From the NCBI RefSeq assembly GCF_921293095.1, contig NC_060259.1, forward strand, positions 23,815,812 to 23,879,811: a stretch of DNA of 64,000 nucleotides, given 5' to 3'. Below the pieces are notes generated by a model that searched no databases, had not been told where the DNA came from, and worked only from the letters and a program-made list of their open reading frames with translations. Below are positions 11,461 to 21,983 of the stretch, piece after piece (the first letter of the stretch is position 1; each line of letters begins with the position of its first letter). The position numbers were made by a program, and so were the translations under genes. The DNA comes from Ischnura elegans. Lineage: Eukaryota > Arthropoda > Insecta > Odonata > Coenagrionidae.

Positions 11461-12374
11461 GTGGACATTTTGAATTTATATATATAATTTGTAAAAAGTA
11501 ACGCATGAAAATTAATTAATTACAGGCTAACTAACGCCCTAATTGAAAAAGATGCAGCAAGGTACGCGGTCTCCCCTTGTTAGCCTTAACGTCTCGCATT
11601 TCTATGGAGCGTTGAACCTGTCCTCCTTATTCAAAAATTCAGTAACCATAAATACATCAAAGTTTGGTATACCATTTATAAATCGTTGGAATTTTCCTTC
11701 TCCCAACCAAGATTATCTTTTCTTGAACCCGTCCTGGACAGCGAACCATTGCAACAACCAGCCAGCTCGGAAATAAGGCTAACATCCCATGATTCTAGTT
11801 GCGAAGGGCGAACGTTCCGGCCGGCGTGAATACATACGCAACGAATAAGTCTTGCAGCAAACGCCTGAAATAGGTTTATTAGTTTGACTCGGTTCTTACA
11901 AAAAACGTTTTGGCATGATAAACGGCATTGTGTCAAAATATACCCAGCGAAAAATAAATGCCATCGTGCATTTATTAAAGATTCAATGTGCTATTCGTAC
12001 TACTCTTTCCAAACTTGAAGTTGACACGTAAATGAATATTAATATATTACGCAATGATGAAGTCGTTTACTCAAAAGAGAAGCAGCCACATATATATTCT
12101 GAAGATATTTTATGACAGCAAAAAACGGATACCCTCAAATTCTGTAATTTTTCTATGCAATAATAGTGGTAGAACTAAACGGTGTAGAAGCTGCCTTCTG
12201 CTACTGCCTTGTGACGTCACGGCCAATATTCAACATGGACACCCATTTTCGCGGCCTTTGAATTTTTCCATATTTCAGACGGCCATCTCGAATAAAGTAT
12301 TCACTATTAGGATTTAAACTGTGGTTTTACGACATTATGTTATTCTGAACTCCAATTTAAAGAATGTGTTTGGT

Positions 12375-12720
12375 GCATTTGAAACACTAGTGCACTTCCC
12401 TATTGTGATTTCCTTTAAAGGATTCAAACAGGATTTTAGCAGATTAATGCAATATTTTAATTTTATGGAAGCAATTGGGCATATAGTTGACTCAACTAAC
12501 ATATCTTTCAAATACTCTAAGGGGACACACCACCTCGCGAAAAAATGATTGCATGCCGTCTCGGCATTTACACTGCTACGATGGATTTCTGTCTGATGTA
12601 TACAAATGCCTTTCTGTCTTATCTACCAAACGCCATTTCAGCGGCACGCCCTCTGATCTGATACTCGGCTTCATCCAACTTCTTATTTTCAACAGGTAGC
12701 TTGGTTAACCCCCACTGCTG
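12375..12720 (+). repeat. Repeat core shared with 44010-44530
   Basis: Blocks in the same order and orientation occur in both places: GATTTTAGC then GATTA, GGATTTCTGTCTGATGTA, and CAGGTAGCTTG near the end. Here it lies near the right end of a hAT-like element; the other copy lies near the left end of a pogo-like element. Confidence 0.65.
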
Positions 12721-12889
12721 CCACCAATGACGTGCCTGCGACAGTGGATGGCGCGAAATTCAAAGTATTCGAGGTATTCGAGAGTGTACCTTTAGCATAA
12801 TTATTCGAGATCTCGAATATCGAATACTTTCCTGTATTCGAGGTATTCGAGTATTCGCGGATACTATTCACACATCTCTAAAAAAAAAC

Positions 12890-14397
12890 CTCCAGGAACC
12901 ATGGTACACTATTACATTCTACATTCCGTTTAACCTCAGTCCAAAGACCAGGTATGCACATCTCATATCCAGATGTATTGACATCACAGGAATGTATATT
13001 ATCAAATGTCAAAAGGAACTGTAATCGATCATTTGAATTGAGAAATTTCTCATGTACTTCACACTAATCCTTATTTTCAATGTTTCATTTAGTTATTCTA
13101 CATCACTGGAAACTTGGTAAAAACAGTACAATTCAAATCACCATCCTTACCAATTGATTTGGAAGTGAACTTCCTCTTAACTGGCTGACCACATTCTAAG
13201 ATGTCTTAATTTTTTCACCAACTTTAAATATTTTTTTTAATGTTGGCCTCCCTCAAGAAGTACTATGACCTTCCAGAGCTTATGGTTGCAGGAGGATTAA
13301 GCATACACAATAAGTGTCCTAGTGACACACAGCAAACATCTCTCTCTGGCTAAGAGAATAAAGGAGAGGGACCTTTAAGTGTCGTGAACTTAACTGAAAT
13401 ATCACCTCCTTCATGGTTGAGAGCTTCCACTAGTCCAAAGTACCACTCCTTACTGTAGATACAAGCTGCGTGTGAACCAACAGCCAAATTATCTGGGAAA
13501 TCCACTTTTTCAGAGCAAAAATAAAATACAATGCTGTACTCATCATCCAGGCCAGTGAACTTTGCAGCGACTCTTCTATCCAATAAAACTAATATCACAC
13601 CTGAGGTCATCATTTCATGTAGGAAGCCCATTCATTTTCTATCATCTTTGATACGTGTTCTCCTGGTTAGACAGGCACATGCTTTTATTTTAACAGCTGG
13701 GTCTGCCATGAGGCTCTCTGAAACATCAACCCCAGCAACCTTAAGGCAAAGGCACAGACAGGATTAAGGTGGTAAATAGCACAATACGAACAACCTAGAA
13801 GACAACACACAGTTGTAAAAACTCAACCCTCGCAGCAAACTAATTGAAAGTTTCAATTCAATCCATCATTTTCCTCGAAAGAATAGAGAACCAGGATTGA
13901 AAATGGCAAAGGCCAGGGTAGCTTGCTACTTTTCCACTACCATTTTAAAGGACAGGGTGTTGCCAATGAAATATGAAGCAGTTATAACCTAAATGTCACA
14001 AGTAAAGGTACAAGTCACATCACCTTCTAGCTGGAGTGAAAGACAGGTAAATAATGCCAAAATTATAAAATTGCATAGCAATTAAACATATGGATATATC
14101 AGCTAGCAAAATCCCAACAGAGATAGCAATCCTACACTTCAATGAATGAGCAAAATCAAATTATCATGGTAACTAATGGGCTCTTGTCATCATACCCATA
14201 TTTACCAATAGTCCATATTAGGTACCACAAAGTACTACATACCTCCACTTGTACAGGCTGAAAGCCCATCAACTAAAATGCATTATACTAGGATAATTGG
14301 GTTTTGACTAAGTTGTATCACCAATAAATTATAGCTCATGGGATGAGAGACAAATCTCAGAACCCAACAACCAAAGCAGGTTATAACTTGCTATCCA
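12890..14397. other. AT-rich DNA with one transposon-like coding relic
   Basis: Apart from the minus-strand relic at 13350-13631, I see no gene. The stretch 13770-14397 has no recognisable content until the LINE tail begins at about 14398. Confidence 0.4.
13350..13631 (-). pseudogene. C-terminal domain of a DNA-transposon-associated protein (relic)
   Basis: A 93-codon frame contains PDNLAVGSHAACIYSKEWYF followed by GLVEALNHEGGDISVKF. This pattern (a strand-rich domain with a V/A-A-C-x-Y-x-x-x-W-Y-x-G motif) closes a large uncharacterised arthropod protein family that I associate with DNA transposons. The N-terminal domain of the same family appears to be at 44919-45367. No neighbouring exon continues the frame on either side, so it is a fragment. 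What it does biochemically is unknown to me; the family link is from memory of its pattern. Confidence 0.45.
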
Positions 14398-15057
14398 TTA
14401 TTTATTTATTTATGTAATGCCAAAAACAGCACTAAGGCATTTACATTGGGTTTATTAACAAAATAAATTATGTAAATATAATTAAAAAGCATGTATAATA
14501 ATAATCTCATAAATAACAATGACTTTCAACATATACAATACATACAAAAGGTGGGTGTTAAAAAGATAGTCTTTTCAGTTGGTTATTAAAATTGGAGCGG
14601 GAGGCAAAGAGGTCAAGAGAAGAAGAAGTATTTGAGATTGAATTGAAAATGGAGGGTAAGTGGTAACAGAGGGAGCTATGAGATATTGCCAGACAGAAAT
14701 TGGGCTGGTGCAGAGCTTCATTATTGTGGGTTTTGCGAGCTGGAATGCGGAGTGAAAAGCATGTTAGGAGATCAATGTATCTGAAGGACCCATTCACAAT
14801 GAAGTAAAGAAATTTGATGTCTGATGTCAATCGGTGGAGGGTGGGGTGTAATAATCCAAGCGAATGAAGTATTATGACACGTGAAGAGAATCTGAGGTGA
14901 GGTGTGCGATGGGGAACTATTGCTAAGAAGAAATTGAGCGGACAGCAATAAATACATCGCAGTGGATTTTCCAGGATACACAATTGCCATTTATTGCACC
15001 ATTTCTCTACCGATTGAAGAGCAGTTTGTAAAACCAGGGAATCAGCCGCGGTGTTAA
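14398..15057 (-). mobile_element. LINE, 3' part (C-terminal region and A-rich tail), minus strand
   Basis: Reading from 15057 down to 14398: a reverse-transcriptase stretch with ADSLVLQTALQSVEKWCNKW (about 15050-14990), then a 141-codon frame (14983-14558) with the usual LINE C-terminal zone (RLTSDIKFLYFIVNG, LRIPARKTHNN, LPSIFN, FNNQLKRLSF), then a 3' UTR ending in ATAAATAAATAAAT at about 14414-14398. It continues the LINE at 18802-19206; the gypsy-like element between them is an insertion. A frameshift separates the two coding parts here. Confidence 0.75.
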
Positions 15058-15690
15058 CCCTTTTAAATATTTTACAATCGTCGGCATTGCTGTAGATTCA
15101 TTGGCTCCGTTAATTTGTTTAACCTGATGGTGGCTAATCTCAACTGACTGACAGTAGGCCGCTACCTTGGCGAGGGTTCTGTCCTCCATTCGCAGCAAAG
15201 ACTCTTGAACGCCCTTGTCCGGGATGCCTTGAATCACGCGGTAGATCATCATATTTTCTTCCTGAGGGGCTGGACTATCATAACAACAATTCTTTATAAG
15301 TCGCCCACAATCTGTCAGAAAGCGGTCAAATGTCTCTCCTTCCTGTTGGAACCGTTGATGAAACACGAACAGTTCGTAAATTGAGTCTTGCTTTGGATTT
15401 ACAAACTTTTCGTAAGCTTCCTTAACTTTGACGTAAGCTAGCTTATTTACATTAGATAAATCAAAAGTTTCAAATAGAGCTTGCAACCCTGCGATCCCAA
15501 CATAGTTTTAAGGAGAGCTATTTTCACTTTGTCCGCCGATTCATCTTGTCCCGTGGTGATAAGATAATTTTCAAAATCCCCCACAAATATAAGCCAATCT
15601 TTCTAGGCGGAAGGGCTCTCTAAATCGACAATATCGGGCAGTTTAACAAGGGGAATACCTGCCATCTCTGCAGTTTCGGTAGTATCTAAA
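15058..15690 (-). pseudogene. gag remnant of the gypsy-like element, inverted relative to pol
   Basis: The minus-strand frame starts near 15665 (MAGIPLVKLPD), reads a stop after about 20 codons, then WLIFVGDFENYLITTGQD, a frameshift near 15490, and a long frame down to 15058 with YELFVFHQRFQQEGETFDRF. That layout (a W-x-x-F helix then F-x-x-R-x-Q-x-x-E-x-x-x-x-F) is typical of the capsid domain of Ty3/gypsy Gag, which packages element RNA. No CCHC zinc knuckle is seen, so the 3' end of gag is missing. Its orientation opposite to pol is the notable point. Confidence 0.75.
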
Positions 15691-15774
15691 CCACTTGGAG
15701 TACTCCACTGTTGGGAATACAATCATGTGTTGATTTCAATCTGGTAAAATGTGTCCATGATATTTCCTGTAGTA

Positions 15775-18589
15775 ATAGAGATGCTTTTGTGTTACATTAT
15801 AAGGAAAATTTCAGTGGGATAGGCTGTTTACCATAAAAATGTAAACTTGTCATTAGAAGTAATGCAAGCCCTGTTTGTAAACCCCCAAGGAGAGTTCCTA
15901 GTTCCATTAAGCCTCAGTTGAAATCAGAGCTGGATAGGCTGGAAAAGAAGGGTATTATAAAAGAGGTAGATACCCTTGATGCCAATTCTTGGGTTAGTAA
16001 CTTGGTTATTGTCGAAAAACCTTCAGGTAAACTAAGATTGTGTCTGAACCCCACTGAATTAAACTAAGTGATTCTCAGAATTTTCATGAAATTCCCTCAA
16101 TTGAACAGTTGTCTGAAAAATTAAGTAATAAGCACATATATTCAGTGTTTGATCTAAAAGAAGGGTTTCATCAGCTACGGCTTGACAATGATTCGTCGTT
16201 CAAGTGTTGTTTCTCTACCCTATTTGGGTGCTACAAATATTTACGCATGCCATATGGGTTGTCCAATGCCCCAGAGATGTTTCAAAAAGTAACTGAGCAA
16301 AATTTTGGAGATATTACAGGTGTAGTTTTGTTTTTTGATGATATTCTATGTACCGGAAGCTCCCAAGCTGAGCATGATGAGTGAGTAAAACAACTGATGG
16401 AGAGGGCAAAAGTAGTTGGGGCCAAGTTCAATGGAGACAAACTCCAGTACAAAGTATCTCAGGTGAAGTATGTTGGGCAAATATTTTCTAAAGAAGGTAA
16501 GAAACCAGACCCGGATCGTATTCATACCTTGGTAAACTTGCCCGCACCAGGTGATCGCAAAGAACTACAGAGAGTCTTAGGAATGTTTAATTATGTTCGG
16601 ACATACATACCAAATACGTCCAACAGTTGAGCTCCTCTCCATGATTTACTTAAAACTGATGTTGCATGGCAATGGCTTCCGAGCCATGAAATGGCATTCA
16701 CTCGGCTTAAAAATCTAGTATCCAATGCCCCTGTACTGGCTAACTTTGATCCCAGTGCTAAATTAGTTATACAATGTGATGCTTCACTAAGTGGGCTAGG
16801 GTGTACGTTGTTTCAGGAAGGTCCTAAAGGTCTTAAACCAGTGCACATAGCCTCAAGATCACTCACCAGCAGTGAGTGCAATTATTCACAAATAGATAAA
16901 GAGCCTTTAGCAGTCTATTTTGCAGCTTCCAAATTTCGTTACTATGTTTATGGCAAACCAGTCCTGGTTCAGAGTGATCATAAGCCCCTAATCAATGTTA
17001 TGACTAAACCAGTGCATCAAATTGGTGCTGTTCGTTTGCAGCGACTAAGGTTGAAATTATTGAAGTATCAGTTAAATGTTACTTATTTATCGGGTAAACT
17101 TATGCATTTTGCCGACCATTTGTCACGCTCTTATGTTACAGACCATGTCACTGATGACCCACAAATGCTAGAGGTAGTCCATTCCATTAGCAAGCATCTG
17201 CCTATGTCAAAAGAGCGTCTGTCTCAGTTTCAATTGGAAACTAGCAAAGATATGGTCTTGAGTCAAATAAGTCAATTTTGCAAGTCAGCCTGGCCAGTTT
17301 ATAAAAAGTTATTTGATGAGTGTAAAACGATATTATAAGCTAAAAAATGATCTTTGTTTTGAAGAGGGTTTAATTTTTTAGGGGAAAAAGTAGTAGTTCC
17401 AGGTGCTTTGAGATCGTATGTCCTTAAGTTGCTACATGAGGGTCACTGTGGAGAAACTAAAACTAAGGCTAGAGGTAGAGGGTTATTTTATTGGCCAGGC
17501 ATGTCATCTAGCATTATAGATTACATAAAATCATGTAGAATATGTGAGAAGTTTCGCCCAGCCAATTTTAAGCAACCATTGCAACCCCGCTCTTTGGCAA
17601 ATCTTCCATATGAAAAAGTGGGTGCAGATATATTTGACTATTCTGGTAAATGTTATCTTGTCCTCATAGACAAGTGTTCTAAGTGGGTTGATATTTGCAA
17701 ACTTAAGTCCAAAACAGCACCAGCTGTCATAGATGCTATGCAGACTGTGTTCAGTACTCATGGGTTTCCTCGACTTCTCCTGGCAGGCAACATGCCATTT
17801 GCGTCCTGGGAGTGTAGGCAGTACTATAAAAGTAATGAAATAGAGCTGAGAACAAGTAGTCCTCACTATCCACGCTCTAATGGACTTGCGAAAATATGGG
17901 TGAAGCTTAGTAAAATGATTCTAAAAAAGAGTCAGGAAGAAAAATCCGATTTCAGAAACCTTTTGCGTGAATAACGAAACACTCCTCTGCCTGGACTAGA
18001 CTGGTCCCCATCTCAGTTGCTGGTTAATCGTTTACTACGCACAAAGATGCCGGTTACGTATAACACGCTTAAGCCCAAAGTCATCAGACCACAGGATGTG
18101 GTAAAAGCGTTACAATCAAAGCCGAACCAAATGAAATCCAACTGTGATAAAACCTCCAGATGGAAGGAAGTTACTTTTCATATGGGTGAAAAGGTACTCA
18201 TTAAAACAAGCAAGTGTGACAATTGGGAGCATGGTGTCATTGTAAATAGACATAAAAGTCCTCGTTCGTATTTGGTGAGAAATTCAGTGGGAAATGTAGT
18301 GAGGCGTAATATCATACATTTAAAAAAAAGAATAGTAGCATGTCCCTCATCTTATGCAACATTACTACCAGATGTGAATGCAGCAATCCATAATGCTGTA
18401 GAGTCAGAGAATCAAAATGTTGTACTAAGATCTGATATATATCCTGTTCATCCACCTATGTCTACCGCTGGGAGTGGTCATGTGAATCAACCAGGTGTAC
18501 CCAACCCTATTGTACATCCTGCTGGCCTACCTATAACTACTACAAGGAGTGGCCATATGGTTAAACCTCCAAGGCGTCTTGGTTTGTAA
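15775..18589 (+). pseudogene. gypsy-like pol remnant (RT, RNase H, integrase)
   Basis: It was a polyprotein for reverse transcription and integration, now broken into several frames. The RT begins around 15800 with KSELDRLEKKGIIKEV and LVIVEKPSGKLRL, then a stop near 16065. The 16109-16384 frame has FDLKEGFHQL and LRMPYGLSNAPEMFQ, and its catalytic motif reads FFDDIL. A stop at 16382 is followed by a connection domain (16397-16630) and then RNase H (16691-17338: ANFDPSAKLVIQCDAS, DKEPLAVYFA, SDHKPL). Integrase spans 17408-17974: an HHCC-like zinc finger (H-x-G-H-x-G ... C-x-x-C), a DDE core region (KVGADIFDYSGK), with the second catalytic D apparently changed (LLLAGN where D-N is expected). 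A C-terminal region follows at 18017-18589. Order and motifs are those of Ty3/gypsy; at least four breaks are visible. Confidence 0.85.
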
Positions 18590-18630
18590 ACTTTCAATTT
18601 TTATGTTCTTTTTACTCCTAAAAGGGGAGG

Positions 18631-18801
18631 TGTTGTAGATCTTTAATCTGTGTGAATCTTCAGGGTTGGCCACCATGTAACTTGGTGTGGAAACTTAGAA
18701 GGTTGACCTCTAGGTTTAGATATATATCTGTGCATCACTGTGGATTGAAGTTAGTTTTGTATTGCAATAAGTTTTTACACCACAATAAAAAGATTAAAAC
18801 A
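18631..18801 (+). repeat. Candidate 3' LTR of the gypsy-like element
   Basis: It begins TGTTGTAGATC right after the polypurine tract and ends TTAAAACA just before LINE sequence resumes, so it has the TG...CA form with TGTT/AACA inverted ends. No second LTR was found to confirm it. TATATATCTG at about 18720 and AATAAA at 18784 could serve as promoter and polyadenylation signals. Confidence 0.55.
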
Positions 18802-19206
18802 GGCATAGAGGAGAACACCACAGCTAGAGGGAAGAATGTCATCAATAATGTCGTCAACGTAGAGAGTAAACAGAAGTGGGATTAATACACTGCCTTGAGG
18901 CATGCCAGAAGAAACAGGTAAGTAATGCAACAAAATACCTTCTATTAGAACTCTTTGGCTGCGGGAAGTCAGGAAATTAGAGACTAAACATAAGAGAGTG
19001 CCATAAGAGAGTGCCAAACGTGACTGGAGTTTATGGATGAGGAGGGTATGATTAACGGAATCATAAGCTTTAGAAAAGTCAATGTAACAGACATCCAGCT
19101 GATACCTTTTTTCAAAGGCAGAAATTATATGGTGGTGCAGTATAGAGAGATTAGTAAGGCAGGTCCTACCAGGAAGAAAGCCAGGCCAATCTATTTCTGA
19201 AACCAT
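18802..19206 (-). mobile_element. LINE, middle part of reverse transcriptase, minus strand
   Basis: Reading from 19206 downward: GFLPGRTCLTNLSILHHHI, DVCYIDFSKAYDSVNH (the first catalytic aspartate block), SSGMPQGSVLIPLLFTLYVD (RT block 4) and YVDDI. After GVLLYA the frame leaves LINE sequence at about 18802, where the gypsy-like element begins. The next expected residues are found at 15057, which shows the insertion point. The 5' side is truncated at about 19200. Confidence 0.8.
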
Positions 19207-19630
19207 TATCGCACATACTTTCAGTGCAAGCAGTTAAGTAGTGTAGTAACACACTAGCATGCATGACTATATAGCAACTACCCTCGAGAAGTAAGATAAC
19301 AAATATTTTTTTATAGGCCACAGAAAAACATCAACTGGTATACCTTCCCTCCTAGCCTCTCATAAATGTATGCATTACTTGATCAAACCTTCCTTTCGCC
19401 ATAAAACCAAAGTTTTCCACTTTCGTTCATTCACTTCATTATTGCATTGGCTTCTCCAACTAAGACTTCTTTGGGACTTTAAAATACTCTGAAGATGAAT
19501 TATTGTAATCCTGCACCTTAACATATTACATCATGTGCACACATAAATTGGTATCAATTATCACTTCTCTAGCCATGCTGTATATAATTATAAACACACA
19601 TGGGCAAATGATGGACACCACTGGTTCACT
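19207..19630. other. Unassigned DNA
   Basis: I see nothing identifiable between the LINE truncation point and the next short element. Confidence 0.4.
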
Positions 19631-19638
19631 GGCATAAC

Positions 19639-19827
19639 CATAGGCGGATCCAGGGGGGGGCACGTGCCCCCCCCAGACCCTTAAAAATATGATAGATTTT
19701 TAATACGGTCCCATTATAATTTCGTTCGTTTTGTATAACAAGGTATCCTTGTGCCCCCCCCTGAACAAAATCCTGGATACAGCCTTGCTTGTGCCCCTCC
19801 CAGAAAGAAATCCTGGATCCGCCCCTG
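19639..19827 (-). mobile_element. 189-bp hAT-like MITE, copy 1, 8-bp TSD
   Basis: Flanked by perfect GGCATAAC copies (19631-19638 and 19828-19835). The ends are CATAGGCGGATCC and GGATCCGCCCCTG. An internal CACGTG sits between G and C runs, so the left end can form a hairpin. A second copy in the opposite orientation lies at 21773-21975 with its own duplication. Confidence 0.92.
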
Positions 19828-19835
19828 GGCATAAC

Positions 19836-20316
19836 TACAAGCTTGCACTAAACTGAGCATATTTCACATTAATCGGGAAGGAAAAACTGCCATGTTTATG
19901 TGGATGATACGGCATTTCCGTGAATATGAAATTTGTGAATGTGAACTTCTGTGAAGTAATTTCCTTGGCATGAATGCCAAGACCACGATACAGACATAAT
20001 AAGTCAAGTGATCATTCCATGTTGCATACCACAATCAAGGAAGCATAAGCATACATTACCTTCGGATGAGCCTTATAATGAACACAATTTTGACCAAAAA
20101 ATCTCATGATGATATCAACCAATTAATTTGTTTTCTATACTTCTTTTGAGAAGTTCATTTCACACATGGATTGAGGTGTGGTCGAACTGATGACTATTCA
20201 ACGATTTAACTTGGCAGGAGAACAGCCCCAGACTAAATTGGTTCATCTAATTCTATCTTACACTTCTAAAATGAAAAAAGGCTATGGTTCAGTTCATTAC
20301 CAAAGCAAGACATTAC
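19836..20316. other. Unassigned DNA
   Basis: No gene or bounded repeat seen. Confidence 0.4.
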
Positions 20317-20324
20317 TTTGAACC

Positions 20325-20661
20325 CAAGGGCATACCCAGGATCATAACTAGCGGGGCAAGCCATGGTCTTGGGAGGGGCAAGCCAAGTTGTGACATTTAG
20401 GATGGAAAGGTTGAATTAAACCAACGTTTAAAGAGAATTTAAGAATAAGCTTTATTATTTTATGAGATTATTACTTTGAAAAAATAGTTTTATCTTAGTT
20501 ACATATCTTATACTAATACGTTTCATTTTTCGTGGGTTTAAAGAAAATTTGTTGAATACTTTCGTTTCAATTCAGTACCTACTGATTTTGCTTACAGACT
20601 TTTGCGATTTTTGCTTCTATGGGGCTGTGGCCCCCCCTGCCCCTCGCTGGGTATGCCCATG
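20325..20661 (+). mobile_element. 337-bp hAT-like MITE (GGGCATACCCAG family), copy 1
   Basis: Inverted ends GGGCATACCCAG (20328) and CTGGGTATGCCC (20647). Flanks TTTGAACC and TTTAAACC (20317-20324 and 20662-20669) match at 7 of 8 positions. A second copy is at 25993-26290 with a perfect TSD; they share internal sequence around CTTATACTAATAC. Confidence 0.82.
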
Positions 20662-20669
20662 TTTAAACC

Positions 20670-21054
20670 TCTAACCCAAATCAATGCTTGCCAGCAAATA
20701 GCGGAAAATGACATTTTCATTCAGTAATGCCACTACCTGATAAATGGATGATATAAATAAGTTTCCGGCGATCTGCAAGTTAAGCTGAATAGATGAAGGA
20801 ATAGAAGGGATAGAACGTACCCATGCACATAAACAAGTAAAAGTAACCATTGTCTTAACTGATTATGCGAGTAGAGTGCATCTCTGAGCATCAAGCATTT
20901 GCATTGCTTCGGACTGTAGGTTCTTAATTCATTTTCCAAAACTTGAAACTACACCAGCAATACATATGTATGCAAATAATACCTCAGCAAGCAATTGGTT
21001 ATTAAATTAATTTACACATGAATATGAGTCATTTTTTTGTTTAATAATTACTTT
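20670..21054. other. Unassigned DNA
   Basis: No gene or bounded repeat recognised. Confidence 0.4.
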
Positions 21055-21055
21055 G

Positions 21056-21125
21056 ACGGCCTGGGTAGCGGCGGGTAAAAGGACAGGCAAACCGAAGGCC
21101 ATGGGTTCGAGCCCCAAATGGCAAA
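21056..21125 (+). repeat. tRNA-like sequence with A and B boxes
   Basis: TGGGTAGCGGCGGG near the start resembles an A box, and GGGTTCGAGCCCC about 40 bases later is a good B box with a paired T-stem (TGGG/CCCA). The acceptor stem does not close well. It is probably the head of a SINE or a degraded tRNA. Confidence 0.5.
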
Positions 21126-21772
21126 ATCGTCACTAGCAAGAAAAGGTTAACCCCCCATTATATCGGCCCCCCTAGAAATGCATTCCCCTTTCACGGAAGC
21201 CTCGCCGAAATAGATTCTTCATTTATGCAACCCTTCCTCCTCTCTCCTGCCCCTCGAAAGATTTCAGCCTGCAGCAAGATTTCCTTTGTCTGGGGACAAG
21301 AAAGTCCGTGTTGTTTACATTGGTGCCAGTTGAAATGCCCAATGTAAAGAGCGTAGAATACTGTTTTCGGGGTTTTGGAGAATAAACAATGTAGGTAAAG
21401 AACCATTTTATAAGCACTAGCATGAATATATGACACGTCTTGGGTGACGTCCTCCGTGAGAAATGGTTTAGAAGCAAAAGGGTTGCAGAATTTATTGACA
21501 GAGTGGTAATAATTACTCAGTAAGAACTCATACATCCATGCTTCTACTTGTTTTTCGTGGAGGAAATGAGGCGATTTTTACGGTGCCTGATTGGAAGGCC
21601 TTATTCAGCGGAGAAAAGGGATTAAAACCCCTCCGAAATTTTCATACAATCCTCCCCAAATGAACCTCTCACAATATATACCCATTCTATGGTATACCAA
21701 CCCCTCTTTCGCTTCTGACCCCACCGTAAAAATATATGTCTACAGCCTCGCATACAGGCACGTAGACATGGG

Positions 21773-21975
21773 CAGGGGTGGATCCAGGATTTCTTTCTGG
21801 GAGGGGCACAAGCAAGGCCGTATCCAGGATTTTGTTCAGGGGGGGGCACAAGGATACCTTGTTATACAAAACGAACGAAATGATAATGGGACCGTATTAA
21901 AATCTAGCATATTTTTAAGGGTCTGGGGGGGGCACGTGCCCCCGTGCCCCCCCCCCCCCCCTGGATCCGCCTATG
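21773..21975 (+). mobile_element. 203-bp hAT-like MITE, copy 2 (inverted relative to 19639)
   Basis: Flanked by perfect GACATGGG copies (21765-21772 and 21976-21983). The ends are CAGGGGTGGATCC and GGATCCGCCTATG. The interior matches the reverse complement of 19639-19827 closely, including GGGACCGTATTAAAA versus its complement. Confidence 0.92.
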
Positions 21976-21983
21976 GACATGGG

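Larger units (their letters stand above)
9727..12880. mobile_element. 3.15-kb hAT-like TIR element with 9-bp flanking repeat
   Basis: It starts TAGAGATG and ends CATCTCTA, with degenerate subterminal ATTCGAATA/CTCGAATAT motifs on both sides. It is flanked by AAAAAAAAC on each side (9718-9726 and 12881-12889). The A-rich flank makes the exact duplication length uncertain (8 or 9 bp). No transposase is visible; internal frames such as 12054-12317 are not recognised. A tRNA-like sequence lies at 11375-11460, and a stretch at 12375-12720 is shared with the pogo-like element at 43897. Confidence 0.75.
15058..18801 (+). mobile_element. Ty3/gypsy-like retrotransposon remnant inserted in a LINE
   Basis: The pol region is on the plus strand (about 15775-18589), followed by a polypurine tract (AAAAGGGGAGG, 18620-18630) and one LTR (18631-18801). 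The gag remnant (15058-15690) is on the minus strand, head to head with pol. There is no 5' LTR: the gag fragment abuts LINE sequence directly at about 15057. Stops and frameshifts break both gag and pol, so it is inactive. The host LINE resumes at 18802. Confidence 0.8.

Noticed and set aside
9940-12860. hAT transposase inside the 3.15-kb element
   Set aside because: No frame shows hAT dimerisation or RNase H motifs; longest frames are under 95 codons.
15007-15057. C-terminal 17 residues of the minus-strand gag-like frame
   Set aside because: They are LINE sequence read through the junction in the wrong frame, not part of gag.
17531-17866. 111-codon minus-strand frame opposite pol
   Set aside because: Shadow of the integrase region; no family resemblance.
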